Numbered from the stretch's first letter, positions 16,502 through 25,951 are shown. The stretch is 64,000 nt of DNA from Metapseudomonas sp043392685 (GCA_043392685.1 JBHZGM010000022.1), one strand, 5' to 3'. Notes: generated by a model not told the origin, from the letters alone. Program-made: numbers and translations.

Positions 16502-16617
16502 CACTGGCCTCGCGGCCAGCCGGATAAGCTGACAGGCCCGGATTTCGGACTCATCAGATTATCTCCTCATCAGGCTAATCACGGTTATTGACCCGGCAAA
16601 TTGCCGGGTCTTTTTTT
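16502..16617 (+). ncRNA. prrF: PrrF iron-responsive small regulatory RNA
   Basis: Trans-acting, Hfq-dependent sRNA of Pseudomonas that represses mRNAs for iron-containing proteins under iron starvation. The recognition core containing CTCATCAGATTATCTCC and CATCAGGCTAATCACGG (about 16551-16583) is the sequence I recognise as the conserved target-pairing segment of PrrF. It is followed by a terminator with arms ACCCGGCAA/TTGCCGGGT and seven T (16591-16617). The 5' end is placed about 7 nt after the -10, giving about 115 nt, the usual size. Only one copy is present here, whereas P. aeruginosa has two in tandem. The true 5' end is not determined by sequence. Confidence 0.93.
16591..16617 (+). terminator. 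prrF Rho-independent terminator
   Basis: The stem ACCCGGCAA/TTGCCGGGT with a run of seven T ends the sRNA; the poly-U tail is the expected Hfq site. Confidence 0.92.
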
Positions 16618-16651
16618 GCCTGCGATTTGTGCCGGGCTACCGAGAAACCTT

Positions 16652-16844
16652 TGTAGGGGCGCCGTAGGTTGGTCCGAGGAACGAGGCCCAACAGCGGAGT
16701 TCCGGCAATCGTTGGGTTTCGCTGCGCTCTACACCAACCTACGGGAGGTTTGAGTGAGGCGTCGGCACTCATTTGAAGGGGCGAATTCATTCGCCAAGCA
16801 GGCCGCAGGTCTGCCCATCGGATTTGCGGGGATCAATGCCCCTT
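16652..16844. repeat. Composite palindromic repeat: CCGTAGGTTGGT inverted repeat inside a cloverleaf-type border
   Basis: CCGTAGGTTGGT (16662-16673) and ACCAACCTACGG (16733-16744) form perfect 12-bp arms of a second repeat family. It begins immediately after a TGTAGGGGC border and is followed by a GGGGCGAATTCATTCGCC arm (16779-16796). The sequence reads as one repeat inserted beside or into another. Confidence 0.75.
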
Positions 16845-18065
16845 CGCCTTCCTGATCCGCAGGAAGATCGCGCCCAGGATCAGCACCACCACCGGCGTCA
16901 TCACCAGGATCGCCGTCCTCGCTGATACATCCAGGCCGAGGCTGTGCAGGCCGCCGTAGAACAGCTTGAACAGGCTCAGCAGGTAGTAGCTGATGGCGAT
17001 GATCGACAGGCCTTCCACCGCCTTCTGGATCTTGATCTGGGTATCGGCGCGGGCATTCAGGCTGCGCAGGATTTCCGAGTTCTGTTCTTCCACTTCCACC
17101 TGCACCCGCGCCTGCAGCAGGTCGCCCAGGTTGGCCACGCTCTGGCCGAGGCGAACCAGGCGCTGGTCGGTAGCGACGCAGTAGCGCACCGTGGGGCGGA
17201 AGCGCCGCTCGATGAACACCCCCAGGCGCTGGCAGTCGCCGACATGGGCTTCGCGCAGTTCGTTGATGCGCTCGAAGACGATCTGCGCATAGGCCTCGGT
17301 AGCGCTGAAGCGCTGGCGGGTGCGGGCGGTGCTGCGCACGATGCGGGCGGAGAGCGCGGCGATGTCCGCCGAGAGGGCCTTGGCGCTGCTCTTGCCCTCG
17401 GCATTGCGGTCGGAGAGAGTGGTCAGCTCCTTGTCGTATTCCTTCAACTGCAGGTTCACCGCCTGGGCCACCGGCAGGGTGATGGAGGCCATCATGCGGT
17501 AGGTCTCGATCTCCAGCAGGCGGCGGATCATCCGGCCAAGGCGGTACGCATTCAGGTGGCGATTGACCAGCAGGATGCGGTTGACGCCGTCCTCGGTGAG
17601 GCGGAAGTCCGACCAGGCGATGGCATCGCCGCCCCCCAGGGTGGACCCGGCCGGGTCCTTGAAGCCATAGGCTGCGGTGTCGCCCGCCCAGTTCGCGTCA
17701 GATTCCACCAGCACTTGGTCGGCATTGATCAGCAGATTGCGGTGATCGCTCACCAGGCTTTCCAGCGCTTGCGGCAGCGGCGGCCAGAACGGGTCGCCGG
17801 GGGCCCGCGGCACCACCAGGGTGAGGGTGAAGAACTCGGTATGGCGTTCCCACTTCAGGGTGTTTTCGCCCATGCGCAGCAGGCCCTGGGAACCATTGCT
17901 GGCCAGTTGCGCGTCGGCGGCCTGGTTGAGGCGTTCCACCAGGGCGTCGCAGACAACGTCCTCGGCATCGGAAAAGGCGAAGTGGTAGACGTTGGCCGGA
18001 TCACGGAAGTAGATCGACGGCCGCGAGTGCAGCTCGTTGTGCAGCGCTTTGCGAAGTGGATGCAT
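16833..18065 (-). CDS. DUF3422 family protein with C-terminal membrane segments
   Basis: A 410-residue protein of a family of unknown function found mainly in proteobacteria. It starts with the family's signature HPLRKALHNELHSRPS (residues 2-17). The central third is strongly helical (KEYDKELTTLSDRNAEGKSS, ADIAALSARIVRSTARTRQR). Two hydrophobic segments near the C-terminus (about 340-360, IIAISYYLLSLFKLFYGGL, and 375-400, ILVMTPVVVLILGAIFL) suggest a membrane anchor with a cytosolic N-terminal domain. ATG 18065 is preferred because the conserved family sequence begins directly there. No neighbour suggests a function. Confidence 0.87.
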   Translation of the reverse strand: MHPLRKALHNELHSRPSIYFRDPANVYHFAFSDAEDVVCDALVERLNQAADAQLASNGSQGLLRMGENTLKWERHTEFFTLTLVVPRAPGDPFWPPLPQALESLVSDHRNLLINADQVLVESDANWAGDTAAYGFKDPAGSTLGGGDAIAWSDFRLTEDGVNRILLVNRHLNAYRLGRMIRRLLEIETYRMMASITLPVAQAVNLQLKEYDKELTTLSDRNAEGKSSAKALSADIAALSARIVRSTARTRQRFSATEAYAQIVFERINELREAHVGDCQRLGVFIERRFRPTVRYCVATDQRLVRLGQSVANLGDLLQARVQVEVEEQNSEILRSLNARADTQIKIQKAVEGLSIIAISYYLLSLFKLFYGGLHSLGLDVSARTAILVMTPVVVLILGAIFLRIRKAKGH

Positions 18066-18244
18066 GGGACTTCTGTGGGCAGGGAGGTTTTCTTCGATGA
18101 CGCGGTCCGCCCGGGCGGCGGTCACACCTGCGCCGCTGGAAAACTGAAGTGCCACCGACCAGTCGGGACGGATAGTCCTTCAGGCCGGTGGCGACGGGGA
18201 GTGGCGGACGGGCCGCCGAAGAACGCACCAGGGCCTTTTGAGCC

Positions 18245-20389
18245 CTAGGCGCGAAACTGCTGCATCAGCCCCTGCTGATGGTTGGCCAGGTCATTGAGCT
18301 GGCGGCTGACCTGCGCCGACTGCTCGGCCTGGCCGGACAGGGATTCGGTCACGTCGCGGATGGCCCCGACGTTGCGGTTGATTTCATCTGCGACGCTGCT
18401 TTGTTCCTCGGCGGCACTGGCGATCTGCAGATTCATCTCGGTGATCAGATTAACGGCATCGCTGATGCGCTCCAGGGCGGCCACAGCCTGTTGCACCTGG
18501 TCGACATTTTCCTGGGCCAGGCCATGGCTGCCCTGCATGGCCCGGGTCACGTCGCGGGTGCCGTTCTGCAGGTCGTCGATGACCTGGCGGATCTCTTCCA
18601 CCGAGTCCTGTGTGCGGCGCGCCAGGCTGCGCACCTCGTCGGCTACCACGGCGAAGCCGCGCCCGGCATCACCGGCGCGGGCCGCCTCGATGGCCGCGTT
18701 CAAAGCCAGCAGGTTGGTCTGCCCGGCGATGGAGAGGATCACCTCCAGCACCGAACCGATCTGCTCGCTGCTCTGGGCCAGCGTCTGCAACTGATCCATG
18801 GCCTCGCTCATGTCCCGCGCCTGGGCATGGATGGCGTTGGTGGTACGGGTGATCACGTCCAGGCCTTCGCGGCTGGCCTGGTCGGCGTTGCGCGCGGCGT
18901 CGGCGGCCTGCGCCGCGCTCTGGGCCGAGGCGTTGGCCGTTGCGGACATTTCATGCAGGGCGGTGGCGACCTGATCGATCTCGCGGAACTGCTGCTGCAT
19001 GCCTTCGCTGGTCTGGCGGGCGATCAGCGCCGACTGGTCGGCGGTGTCGCGGGCATCGCGCACCGAGCCCTGGACCTTGGCGATCACCGGTTGCAGCTTG
19101 TCGAGGAAGCGATTGAAGGCCTGCGCCAGGCGGCCCAGTTCATCGCTCCGGGCGTAGGTCAGGCGCCGGGTGAGGTCGCCTTCGCCGTCAGCGATGTCTT
19201 CCAGCATGGCGGCCAGCCGCAGCAGCGGGCGGGTGACGCCACGGGCGGCCAGCCAGATCAGCGCGATGCCGAGCAGTGCCGCGACCGACCCCAGGGCGAA
19301 CTCCAGTGCCGAGCTTTGCAGGCGCTCCTCATCCATCTGCACCTTCAAGGCTTCGGCGGGCGCCAGAAGCACCTGCTGCGGTACGCCCAGCAGCACACCC
19401 CAAGGCTTGGCGCCGGTGATGGGTGTGAGGGGTTCCAGCACGCTGATCTGCCCCTCGTCGAGAAAGGCATGGGGCTCATTGCGGCCGAGGAAATCGAGGA
19501 CGCCGGCTGCCTGCTCCGGCAGCACGGCTTGCAGGCGTTTTCCCAGCTGGGCAGCGTCCTGGCTGTGGCCGGCGACCACGCCCGACGGGCTGATGATGCT
19601 GACGCGACCCTTGCCTTCATAGAGCTTGCGGCTGCTGGCCAAGGCGTCCTGTTGCAGGCTGTCGAGGCTGATATCCAGGCCGATCACCGCCAGCACCTTG
19701 CCGTTCTCCAGCAATGGGAAGGCAATGCTGGTGACCAGCTTGCGGCTGCCTGAGGAGTCGTCGAAGTAGGGTTCCAGCAAGCACAGTTGCCCGCTGTCAC
19801 GCGGGCAGGTGAAGAACGCGTTGAAGGGGGCGCCGCTGGGGCCGGGGGCGGTATCGGCCAGCAGCTTTTCGTCACCCGGCACCGCTTGCAGCTCGCCCGG
19901 CCTGGCTTGTAGCCAGTACAACGCGAAGCGCCCGGCGTCGTTGCTGCCGAGGTCGCTGCGGCCCTGGAATTCGGCATCGCGGCCATCAAGGGCGTTGGAC
20001 TGGAAGATGAGGAACAGGCCAAGCAGCTCGGGGCGCTGCTCCAGGGCTTTGCGCAGTTCGCCGGTCAGTTGGGCGCGCAGGGTTTCGGCGTCGATTTCGC
20101 CATGGGCGGCGCGTTCACGCAGATAGAGCAGGTGTCGCGCCAGGCCCAGGCCGTACTCGTGAGTACGGGTGAAACTGCGCTGGATCTGCAGGGCCTGCAC
20201 CTTGCCCTGGGCCTGCAAGTTGAGGCGCGCGGCTTCGGCCAGCATGCTCGCGCTGGAATCCTTGACCCGCTCGGTACTGGCGCGGGTCTGGTAGAGCGAC
20301 AGGCCGACCAGCAGGCCTACCACCAGGATCAGGCAGAGGCTCGCCAGCAGGGTGATCTTGCTTTGGATGCTGAGGGTGGGGCTGGACAT
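18245..20389 (-). CDS. Methyl-accepting chemotaxis protein with double-Cache-like sensor
   Basis: A 714-residue chemoreceptor. TM1 is about residues 12-32. A large periplasmic region of about 330 residues follows with a dCache-like pattern (LLGLFLIFQSNALDG, ALYWLQ, YFDDSSGSRKLVTS, NGKVLAVIGLDISL). TM2 is near residue 365-380 (GSVAALLGIALIWLAA), then HAMP (RGVTRPLLRLAAMLEDIADG) and the cytoplasmic signalling helix with the hairpin region GFAVVADEVRSLARRTQDS. Two periplasmic cysteines (CPRDSGQLC) are shared with the receptor at 62746, so the two are paralogues. No C-terminal pentapeptide for CheR is seen. The ligand is unknown. Confidence 0.93.
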   Translation of the reverse strand: MSSPTLSIQSKITLLASLCLILVVGLLVGLSLYQTRASTERVKDSSASMLAEAARLNLQAQGKVQALQIQRSFTRTHEYGLGLARHLLYLRERAAHGEIDAETLRAQLTGELRKALEQRPELLGLFLIFQSNALDGRDAEFQGRSDLGSNDAGRFALYWLQARPGELQAVPGDEKLLADTAPGPSGAPFNAFFTCPRDSGQLCLLEPYFDDSSGSRKLVTSIAFPLLENGKVLAVIGLDISLDSLQQDALASSRKLYEGKGRVSIISPSGVVAGHSQDAAQLGKRLQAVLPEQAAGVLDFLGRNEPHAFLDEGQISVLEPLTPITGAKPWGVLLGVPQQVLLAPAEALKVQMDEERLQSSALEFALGSVAALLGIALIWLAARGVTRPLLRLAAMLEDIADGEGDLTRRLTYARSDELGRLAQAFNRFLDKLQPVIAKVQGSVRDARDTADQSALIARQTSEGMQQQFREIDQVATALHEMSATANASAQSAAQAADAARNADQASREGLDVITRTTNAIHAQARDMSEAMDQLQTLAQSSEQIGSVLEVILSIAGQTNLLALNAAIEAARAGDAGRGFAVVADEVRSLARRTQDSVEEIRQVIDDLQNGTRDVTRAMQGSHGLAQENVDQVQQAVAALERISDAVNLITEMNLQIASAAEEQSSVADEINRNVGAIRDVTESLSGQAEQSAQVSRQLNDLANHQQGLMQQFRA

Positions 20390-20436
20390 GGGAAACAGTC
20401 GTGTGAAGACCCGGGACGTCGCCGCCCCGGACGGGT

Positions 20437-21762
20437 TCAGAAGGTGGTGACGAACACCAGCTGGCTGTAGAGGTTGCTGTCGTTGCCGCCGAGCTGGGTG
20501 CCGCCTTCTTCCGCGCTGCGGTCAGGCTTGTAGAGGCCGACCAGGGGCATGACGATCAGGTTGTCGCTCACCGCCCACTCGGCATAGAGATCCAGTTCGC
20601 GGCCGTCGGTATTGCCCAGGTCGCGGTCCAGGGTGTTGAAGTCGAACCACAGGGCGCCGAGGCTCAGGTTCTCCAGCGGCGACACCTTGAAGGCGACGTG
20701 ATGGACCTGGGTGTTGCTGTTGAACGGGCCGGCATAGTTGGCCGCCACCTCACCCTGGAACCAGGTGCCGTAGCCACGGCTGAAACCGGTGAACAGCGCG
20801 TCGTAACCTTCCGAGAAACGGCTGTAGCGGTAGCTGACGTATGGGCTCCAGGCCACATCGGAGAAGGTCCAGCCGGCTTCCAGGTACCAGGCGTTCTCGT
20901 CGTCGACGTTCTTCTTGTCCTGCCAGGCGTATTCACCGGAGAGGAACAGGTTCTCCACCCCGGCATTGCCCTGGCCGCGCACGCTGTAGGTCTTCATGCC
21001 GTCGCGCTCGGCCTGGAAGGGCGAGGCGAATTCTTCATCGATGTCGCGGATGTCGATGGCGGTCAGGCCCAAGGTGCCGGCAGCGGATACATGCTCCAGG
21101 TTGCCCACCAGCATCTCGGGTTTGGCCTGGGCGCGGTTGTCGGATTTCAGCCACATCAGGTCGCCACGCAGGCCGTCCTTGCCGCCCAGGCGCAGCACGG
21201 CGGTCTGGTCGAAGGCCTTGCGCGCGGCCAGCCAGTAGGCGCCACCGCGGTTGAACTCGCCATCGGCAAGACCCTTGCCGAGGTTCAGGGCGTCGCCGTT
21301 GATGAGGAAGCCGTCGCCGATCATCAGGTTCTGCCGGCCGAAGGAAAAGTCCACGCCATCTTCACCCAGGGCTTCGAACAACTGGCCGGAACGCCAGCCG
21401 AGGTAGGCGTCCTCGATCTTGGTGGTGCGCTCGGAACCGTCGGTGAAGCCCGCCGCATCGCCGTCACCCCAGGTGCCGGAGCTGAGCAGGTTGAAGGCGC
21501 CGTAGCTGGTGCCGGCCCCCGCCAGCCCCTGGTCGAAGCTGATGCCGTACTTGGCATACCCCTCGCGCCAGGACGACGAGCCTTCGCTCTTCGAACCGGC
21601 GATGGCGTAGTTCTCCTGGCTATGGAAGAAGCCGTACACGGCCTCCAGGGTGGCGTTCAGGTGAGTGTCTTCGTCGGCGTACAGCTCATAGGCGCCGGCC
21701 TGGGTAGCTGCGCCCACCAGCAGGGCCAGGGTGGAGACTCGGAACAGGGCAGACCGCTTCAT
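20437..21762 (-). CDS. Putative outer membrane beta-barrel channel
   Basis: A 441-residue protein with a Sec signal peptide (MKRSALFRVSTLALLVGAATQAGA) and many alternating amphipathic strands typical of a porin or alginate-export-like barrel (for example TLEAVYGFF, TWFQGEVAANYAG, LGALWFDFNTLDR), ending with Phe in YSQLVFVTTF as expected for BamA recognition. It is not a classical OprD by the sequence I can see; the substrate is unknown. Start 21762 follows AAGGAAG. It lies just upstream of the chemoreceptor gene on the same strand with a 47-bp gap, so co-transcription and uptake of the same compound are possible. No specific family assignment is claimed. Confidence 0.78.
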   Translation of the reverse strand: MKRSALFRVSTLALLVGAATQAGAYELYADEDTHLNATLEAVYGFFHSQENYAIAGSKSEGSSSWREGYAKYGISFDQGLAGAGTSYGAFNLLSSGTWGDGDAAGFTDGSERTTKIEDAYLGWRSGQLFEALGEDGVDFSFGRQNLMIGDGFLINGDALNLGKGLADGEFNRGGAYWLAARKAFDQTAVLRLGGKDGLRGDLMWLKSDNRAQAKPEMLVGNLEHVSAAGTLGLTAIDIRDIDEEFASPFQAERDGMKTYSVRGQGNAGVENLFLSGEYAWQDKKNVDDENAWYLEAGWTFSDVAWSPYVSYRYSRFSEGYDALFTGFSRGYGTWFQGEVAANYAGPFNSNTQVHHVAFKVSPLENLSLGALWFDFNTLDRDLGNTDGRELDLYAEWAVSDNLIVMPLVGLYKPDRSAEEGGTQLGGNDSNLYSQLVFVTTF

Positions 21763-22161
21763 CGCAATGCTTCCTTTTTTGTAGGTATTGGCAGGGGAGC
21801 GTTTCTGCGACCGGATACTAAGGAGTTGCCAACGGCTGGCCTTGTGCCTGCTTGCCAAGGGCTTGAGCCTGCGTGCCAGATTCGGCGCGGAGCATTGCTG
21901 TGGCTTTTGTTGTGGGGGCGAATTCATTTGAACATTGGAAACCACGTCCTGCCTGTGACGATTCGAATGCTCGGGCTGGCAGGATGAGTCCGATCGGGTA
22001 GCCGAGGTGGGGCTTGAGATCGGTGCGCGCAGCGCACCCTACGGTTCAGACCGAGCTAAAGAGATCGACCTTTTGCAATGGACTGATCGGTAGGGTGCGC
22101 CGTGCGCACCGGCAACCTTTTGCAATTGAAATCGCCACAGGGTGAGGCTGCCGTGGCTGCC
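21763..22161. repeat. Intergenic region with a truncated cloverleaf arm and a GTGCGC palindrome
   Basis: TGTGGGGGCGAATTCATT (21911-21928) is a solitary 5' arm. CGGTGCGCGCAGCGCACC (from 22021) and its near-complement ending GTGCGCACCG (22111) bound a 91-bp inverted repeat. No gene is seen. Confidence 0.7.
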
Positions 22162-23475
22162 TCAGTCGAGCTCCTTGCCGGCGGTTTCCGGGGCGAGCAT
22201 CAGGCCGAGCAGGGCCAGCAGGATGGCGCCGAAGATGTACCAGGCCGGCGCGTTGGGGCTGCCGGTGAGGCTGACCAGGCTGGCGGCGAAGAACTGCGCG
22301 AAGCCGCCGAACAGGGCCACGCCGATGCAGTAGGCCAGGGACATGCCGCTGGCGCGGATTTCTACCGGGAACAGCTCCGGCAGGATCGCCAGGTTCGGCA
22401 CGATGGTGTAGGTCAGCGGAATGCTGAGCAGGAACACCACCGCCAGCAGCACGCTGATATCCGGGTTCTGGTTGATCACCAGGAAGGCCGGGTAGATCGC
22501 CAGCAGGAGGATCGGCAGCGGCCAGAAGATCGCCTTGCGCCGGCCGATGCGGTCGCTCAGGCGGCCGGCGTGGACGGACAGCAGCAACGGCGGCAGGCAG
22601 GCGACGATGGCCGCCCAGGTGCCGGTGCCGAGCGGCATGCCGAGCACGCCGATGGCATGGTTGGCCAGGTAGAACTGGATCACGTAGATGGGCACGGTGG
22701 CGCCGATCACCAGCAGGATGCCGGCGCACAGCTGGCGCGGATGGGCGAGCAGCAGGGCGAGGCGGTTGACCTCCGCCGGGCGAGCCCTGGCGCCGGCCAC
22801 GCGGTGCGCCTCGGTCTCGTCCAGGCGGTGACGGATGTATTCGCTGACCGGCGCCGCGAGGATGCCCACCGCGAAAATCATCCGCCAGCCCCAGCTGTCC
22901 ATGGCCTCGGGCGTCAGCAGGCTGCTCAGGGCCGTAACGAGCAGGCCGCCCATGAAGATCCCCAGGCTCTGGCTGAAGGTCTGCCAGCTGCAGTAGTAAC
23001 CGCGGGTGTCCTTGTCGGCGTACTCCATCAGCATGGTGGTGGAGGTGCCGATCTGCCCGCCCACGGCGAAGCCCTGCAGCAGCCGGGCGATGATCACCAG
23101 CGCCGGGCCGAAGAGGCCGGCCTGGGCATGGGTGGGCGCCAGGGTGAACAGCAGCGAGCCGAGCGCCATCAGCCACAGGGTCAGGCGCATGGCGGACTTG
23201 CGGCCGGCACGGTCGGCGTACAGACCGATCACCAGGCCGCCCAGCGGGCGCATGACGAAGCCGGTGCCGAACACCGCCAGGGAAAGCATCAGGGGGATCA
23301 GCGGGTGGTCGCCGAAGGGGAAGAACAGCCGGGCCATCAGGGTCGCCAGCATGCTGTAGACCAGGAAATCGTAGAACTCCAGGGCATTGCCCAGGCAGAT
23401 CGCCGCGATGGCCTTGTGGTTGGCGGGCCGGGGCCGGTCCTGGCTGAGTTCGAATGATGTTGTTCTTGTTGTCAT
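22162..23475 (-). CDS. MFS transporter, metabolite:H+ symporter (MHS/ProP-like) family
   Basis: A 437-residue 12-helix inner-membrane permease. Family signs are GNALEFYDFLVYSMLA in the first helix region, the loop 2-3 motif ADRAGRKSAM, VGGQIGTSTTMLMEYA in helix 4-5, and repeated RLSDRIGRRKA between helices 8 and 9. The MHS subgroup transports organic acids such as citrate, shikimate and alpha-ketoglutarate, or osmolytes such as proline/betaine; this protein's substrate is unknown. It is encoded 27 bp after the amidohydrolase gene on the same strand, so it probably imports that enzyme's substrate or exports its product. Confidence 0.93.
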   Translation of the reverse strand: MTTRTTSFELSQDRPRPANHKAIAAICLGNALEFYDFLVYSMLATLMARLFFPFGDHPLIPLMLSLAVFGTGFVMRPLGGLVIGLYADRAGRKSAMRLTLWLMALGSLLFTLAPTHAQAGLFGPALVIIARLLQGFAVGGQIGTSTTMLMEYADKDTRGYYCSWQTFSQSLGIFMGGLLVTALSSLLTPEAMDSWGWRMIFAVGILAAPVSEYIRHRLDETEAHRVAGARARPAEVNRLALLLAHPRQLCAGILLVIGATVPIYVIQFYLANHAIGVLGMPLGTGTWAAIVACLPPLLLSVHAGRLSDRIGRRKAIFWPLPILLLAIYPAFLVINQNPDISVLLAVVFLLSIPLTYTIVPNLAILPELFPVEIRASGMSLAYCIGVALFGGFAQFFAASLVSLTGSPNAPAWYIFGAILLALLGLMLAPETAGKELD

Positions 23476-23502
23476 GGTGTGGTTCCTCGGGGAAGGTCCG
23501 GG

Positions 23503-24678
23503 TCAGGCCAGGAAGCGCTGTGCCAGTCTGACCCAGAAAGTGGCCCCCAGTGGCAGGGCCTGGTCGTTGAAGTCGTAGCCGGGGTTGTGCACTTCGCAGC
23601 CGCCGTCGCCCTCGCCATTGCCGATCAGCAGATAGCAGCCGGGCACCTGCTCCAGCCAGAAGGCGAAGTCGTCGCTGGCGCAGATGGGTTTCAGGCCCGG
23701 AGCCAGCCCCTCATCCCCCAGCCAGTCGCGGATCACGTCGCTGGCCAGTTGGCTGGCGGCCGGGTCGTTGACCAGTACCGGGTAGCCGTTGTCGAAGGTC
23801 ACTTCAGCACTGGCGCCGAAGCTTTCGGCATGGTGCTCCGCCAGGGCCTGGACACGCTGGCGGAGCAACTGGCGGACCCGCGGGTCCAGCGCGCGGATGC
23901 TCAGGCGCAGCTCGGCGCTCTGTGGGATCACGTTGGGCGCGTCACCGGCGAGGAAGGCGCCGATGGTGATGATCGCCGTCTCGCTGGGCGGCACGTTGCG
24001 CGACACCACGGTCTGCAGCGCCATGACCAGCGAGGCGCCGATCACCACCGGGTCCACTGCCTTGTCCGGCATGGCACCGTGGCCACCGGTGCCGTGGATG
24101 ACGATGGTCGCGCTGTCGGTGGAGGCCATGCAGGGGCCGGCCAGCACGCCGAAGCGGCCTACCGGCATGCCGGGGGAATTGTGCAGGGCGAACAGGGCGT
24201 CGCAGGGGAACAGGCGGAACACGCCCTCGTCGAGCATGCGCCTGGCGCCGGAACCGCCGTGACCTTCCTCGGCGGGCTGGAAGAACAGATGCAGGGTGCC
24301 GCGCCAGCTGCGTTCGCGGGCCAGTTCGCAGGCCGCCGCCAGGAGCATGGCGGTATGCCCGTCATGGCCGCAGGCGTGCATCTTGCCGGGAACGCGGCTG
24401 CTCCAGGGACGGCCACTGCATTCCTCGATGGGCAGGGCGTCCAGCTCGGCGCGCAGGCCGAGGGTCGGCCCCTCGCCGTTGCGCAGGGTAGCGACCACGG
24501 CGGTGCCGGCCAGATCCAGGTGCAACTCGTAGCCCCACTCGCGCAGGTGCTGGATCACCTTGCCGCGGGTGGCGAACTCCTCGAAGCCCAGCTCGGGCTC
24601 GGCGTGTATGGCGCGGCGCAGTTCGATCATGGCAGGCGTGATGGCGGCGATGCCGGGATGGATCGGGGGTGTGTGCAT
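23503..24678 (-). CDS. M20 family amidohydrolase (hippurate hydrolase / N-acyl amino acid deacylase-like)
   Basis: A 391-residue dimetal hydrolase of the M20D subfamily that cleaves N-acyl amino acids, hippurate or similar amides. Zinc/manganese ligand motifs are GKMHACGHDGHTAML (Cys and His ligands), FQPAEEGHGGSGARRML (catalytic Glu pair), and GCEVHNPGYDFND (C-terminal His). The lid and dimerisation domain contains STDSATIVIHGTGGHGAMPD. LGLRAELDALPIEE replaces the more common RADMDALP with Glu. The substrate cannot be decided from sequence. It forms an operon with the MFS transporter and is divergent from a LysR regulator that probably controls both. Confidence 0.92.
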   Translation of the reverse strand: MHTPPIHPGIAAITPAMIELRRAIHAEPELGFEEFATRGKVIQHLREWGYELHLDLAGTAVVATLRNGEGPTLGLRAELDALPIEECSGRPWSSRVPGKMHACGHDGHTAMLLAAACELARERSWRGTLHLFFQPAEEGHGGSGARRMLDEGVFRLFPCDALFALHNSPGMPVGRFGVLAGPCMASTDSATIVIHGTGGHGAMPDKAVDPVVIGASLVMALQTVVSRNVPPSETAIITIGAFLAGDAPNVIPQSAELRLSIRALDPRVRQLLRQRVQALAEHHAESFGASAEVTFDNGYPVLVNDPAASQLASDVIRDWLGDEGLAPGLKPICASDDFAFWLEQVPGCYLLIGNGEGDGGCEVHNPGYDFNDQALPLGATFWVRLAQRFLA

Positions 24679-24812
24679 GTCGTGCTTGTCCTGGATGACG
24701 GCGCCGGTTGGCTGGGTCGGTGTGGTGGCCTAACCTAGCGCCCACGCCGGAGCGGCATAAGCCGCAAAAATGTTGTCGTGACCAGCTTTGGTGTTCAGCC
24801 AGGAGAGTCCCC

Positions 24813-25763
24813 TTGAAGTTGCATCAGCTACAGGCCCTGATCGCCGTCGCCGACGGCGGCGGGATTCGCGCGGCCGCCCGTGGCCTCGGCCTGTCCCAGG
24901 CGGCCATCACCCGGGCGCTGCGCGAACTGGAGGAAGAGCAGGGCCTGTCATTGCTGCTGCGTCATGCCGGCGGGGCGCGGCTCAGTGATGCGGGGCTGGT
25001 GCTGTTACCCCACGCCCGGCAGATCGCCAGCCAGCTGGAAAGCGCCGAGCGCGATCTGGCCAGCCTGCGTGGCGAGGTGCCGGCGCGGCTCTGCGTAGGC
25101 GTCACGCCCTGGTTCGGACAGACCCTGCTGGCATCAGCCGTGCAGGCCTTTCGCCGGGAGATGCCGGCGGTGCAGCTGGAACTCTACGAAGGCCTGCAGG
25201 CGGTGAGCCTGCCGCTGTTGCGCAGTGGCGTGATGCATTTCGCCCTGGGCCCGGCCGGTGCCTTGCCCGCCCAGGAGTTCGTCCACGAGCCCCTGGCCCG
25301 CTACCGCATGAAGGTGCTCGCCCGCGAAGGCCATCCGCTGCAGGGCGCCCGCTCCCTGGCGGAGCTGCTGGAACAGGACTGGGTGATGAACTTCACCCAG
25401 GCCAACTATGCACAGGTGGTGCAGCAACTGTTCGGCCGCCACGGTCATGAACTGCCGCCCGGACGCATTGTCTGCGCACAGTCCAGCGCCATGCTCAGCG
25501 CCCTGATCGTCGATGCCGGACTGCTCGGCTACTCCCCCGAGCCGATGCTCCTGTGCGAGCCCCTGCGCGGCAGGGCACGGGCGCTGGAGCTGGACGAAGC
25601 GCTGGCCGACGGCGATATCAGTGTGATGCGCCTGCGCGACCAGGTTCCTGACCCGGCGGCGCGCTGCTTCATCCAGTGCCTGCAGCAGGCATTGAAAGCC
25701 TGCGCGCGTTCGCGCAACGCCGATGACCGGCGCCTGGCGGACATGCTGGAGCTGCTGTTCTAG
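24813..25763 (+). CDS. LysR-type transcriptional regulator
   Basis: A 316-residue regulator with an N-terminal winged helix (LHQLQALIAVADGGGIRAAA, LGLSQAAITRALRELEEEQG, residues 2-60) and a C-terminal effector domain containing LCVGVTPWF and VDAGLLGYSPEPMLL. The start is TTG 24813, supported by AGGAGA at 24801-24806; no ATG fits. Divergent orientation to the amidohydrolase and MFS genes across 134 bp is the classical LysR layout and suggests control of that operon by an N-acyl amino acid-like or organic acid effector, an inference from context. Confidence 0.92.
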   Translation: MKLHQLQALIAVADGGGIRAAARGLGLSQAAITRALRELEEEQGLSLLLRHAGGARLSDAGLVLLPHARQIASQLESAERDLASLRGEVPARLCVGVTPWFGQTLLASAVQAFRREMPAVQLELYEGLQAVSLPLLRSGVMHFALGPAGALPAQEFVHEPLARYRMKVLAREGHPLQGARSLAELLEQDWVMNFTQANYAQVVQQLFGRHGHELPPGRIVCAQSSAMLSALIVDAGLLGYSPEPMLLCEPLRGRARALELDEALADGDISVMRLRDQVPDPAARCFIQCLQQALKACARSRNADDRRLADMLELLF

Positions 25764-25802
25764 CGCCCGGCGGGCTTCGCGTCGGGCACGCTGCTGGCCT
25801 GT

Positions 25803-25951
25803 CGTAGGTTGGTCCGAGCTTTGCGAGGCCCGCCGTGAAAAGCCCGACCTGGATCGTTGGGCTTCGCTTCGCTCTGCCACAACCTACGGGTGGAATTCCG
25901 CGTACGTCCTGTAGGGGCGAATCCATTCGCCAGGCGGGACGTAGTCTCGCC
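25803..25951. repeat. CGTAGGTTGG inverted repeat plus a half cloverleaf repeat
   Basis: CGTAGGTTGG (25803-25812) pairs with CAACCTACGG near 25889, as at 16662. A TGTAGGGGCGAATCCATT arm follows at 25910. This sits between the LysR gene and the terminator of paaZ. Confidence 0.75.
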
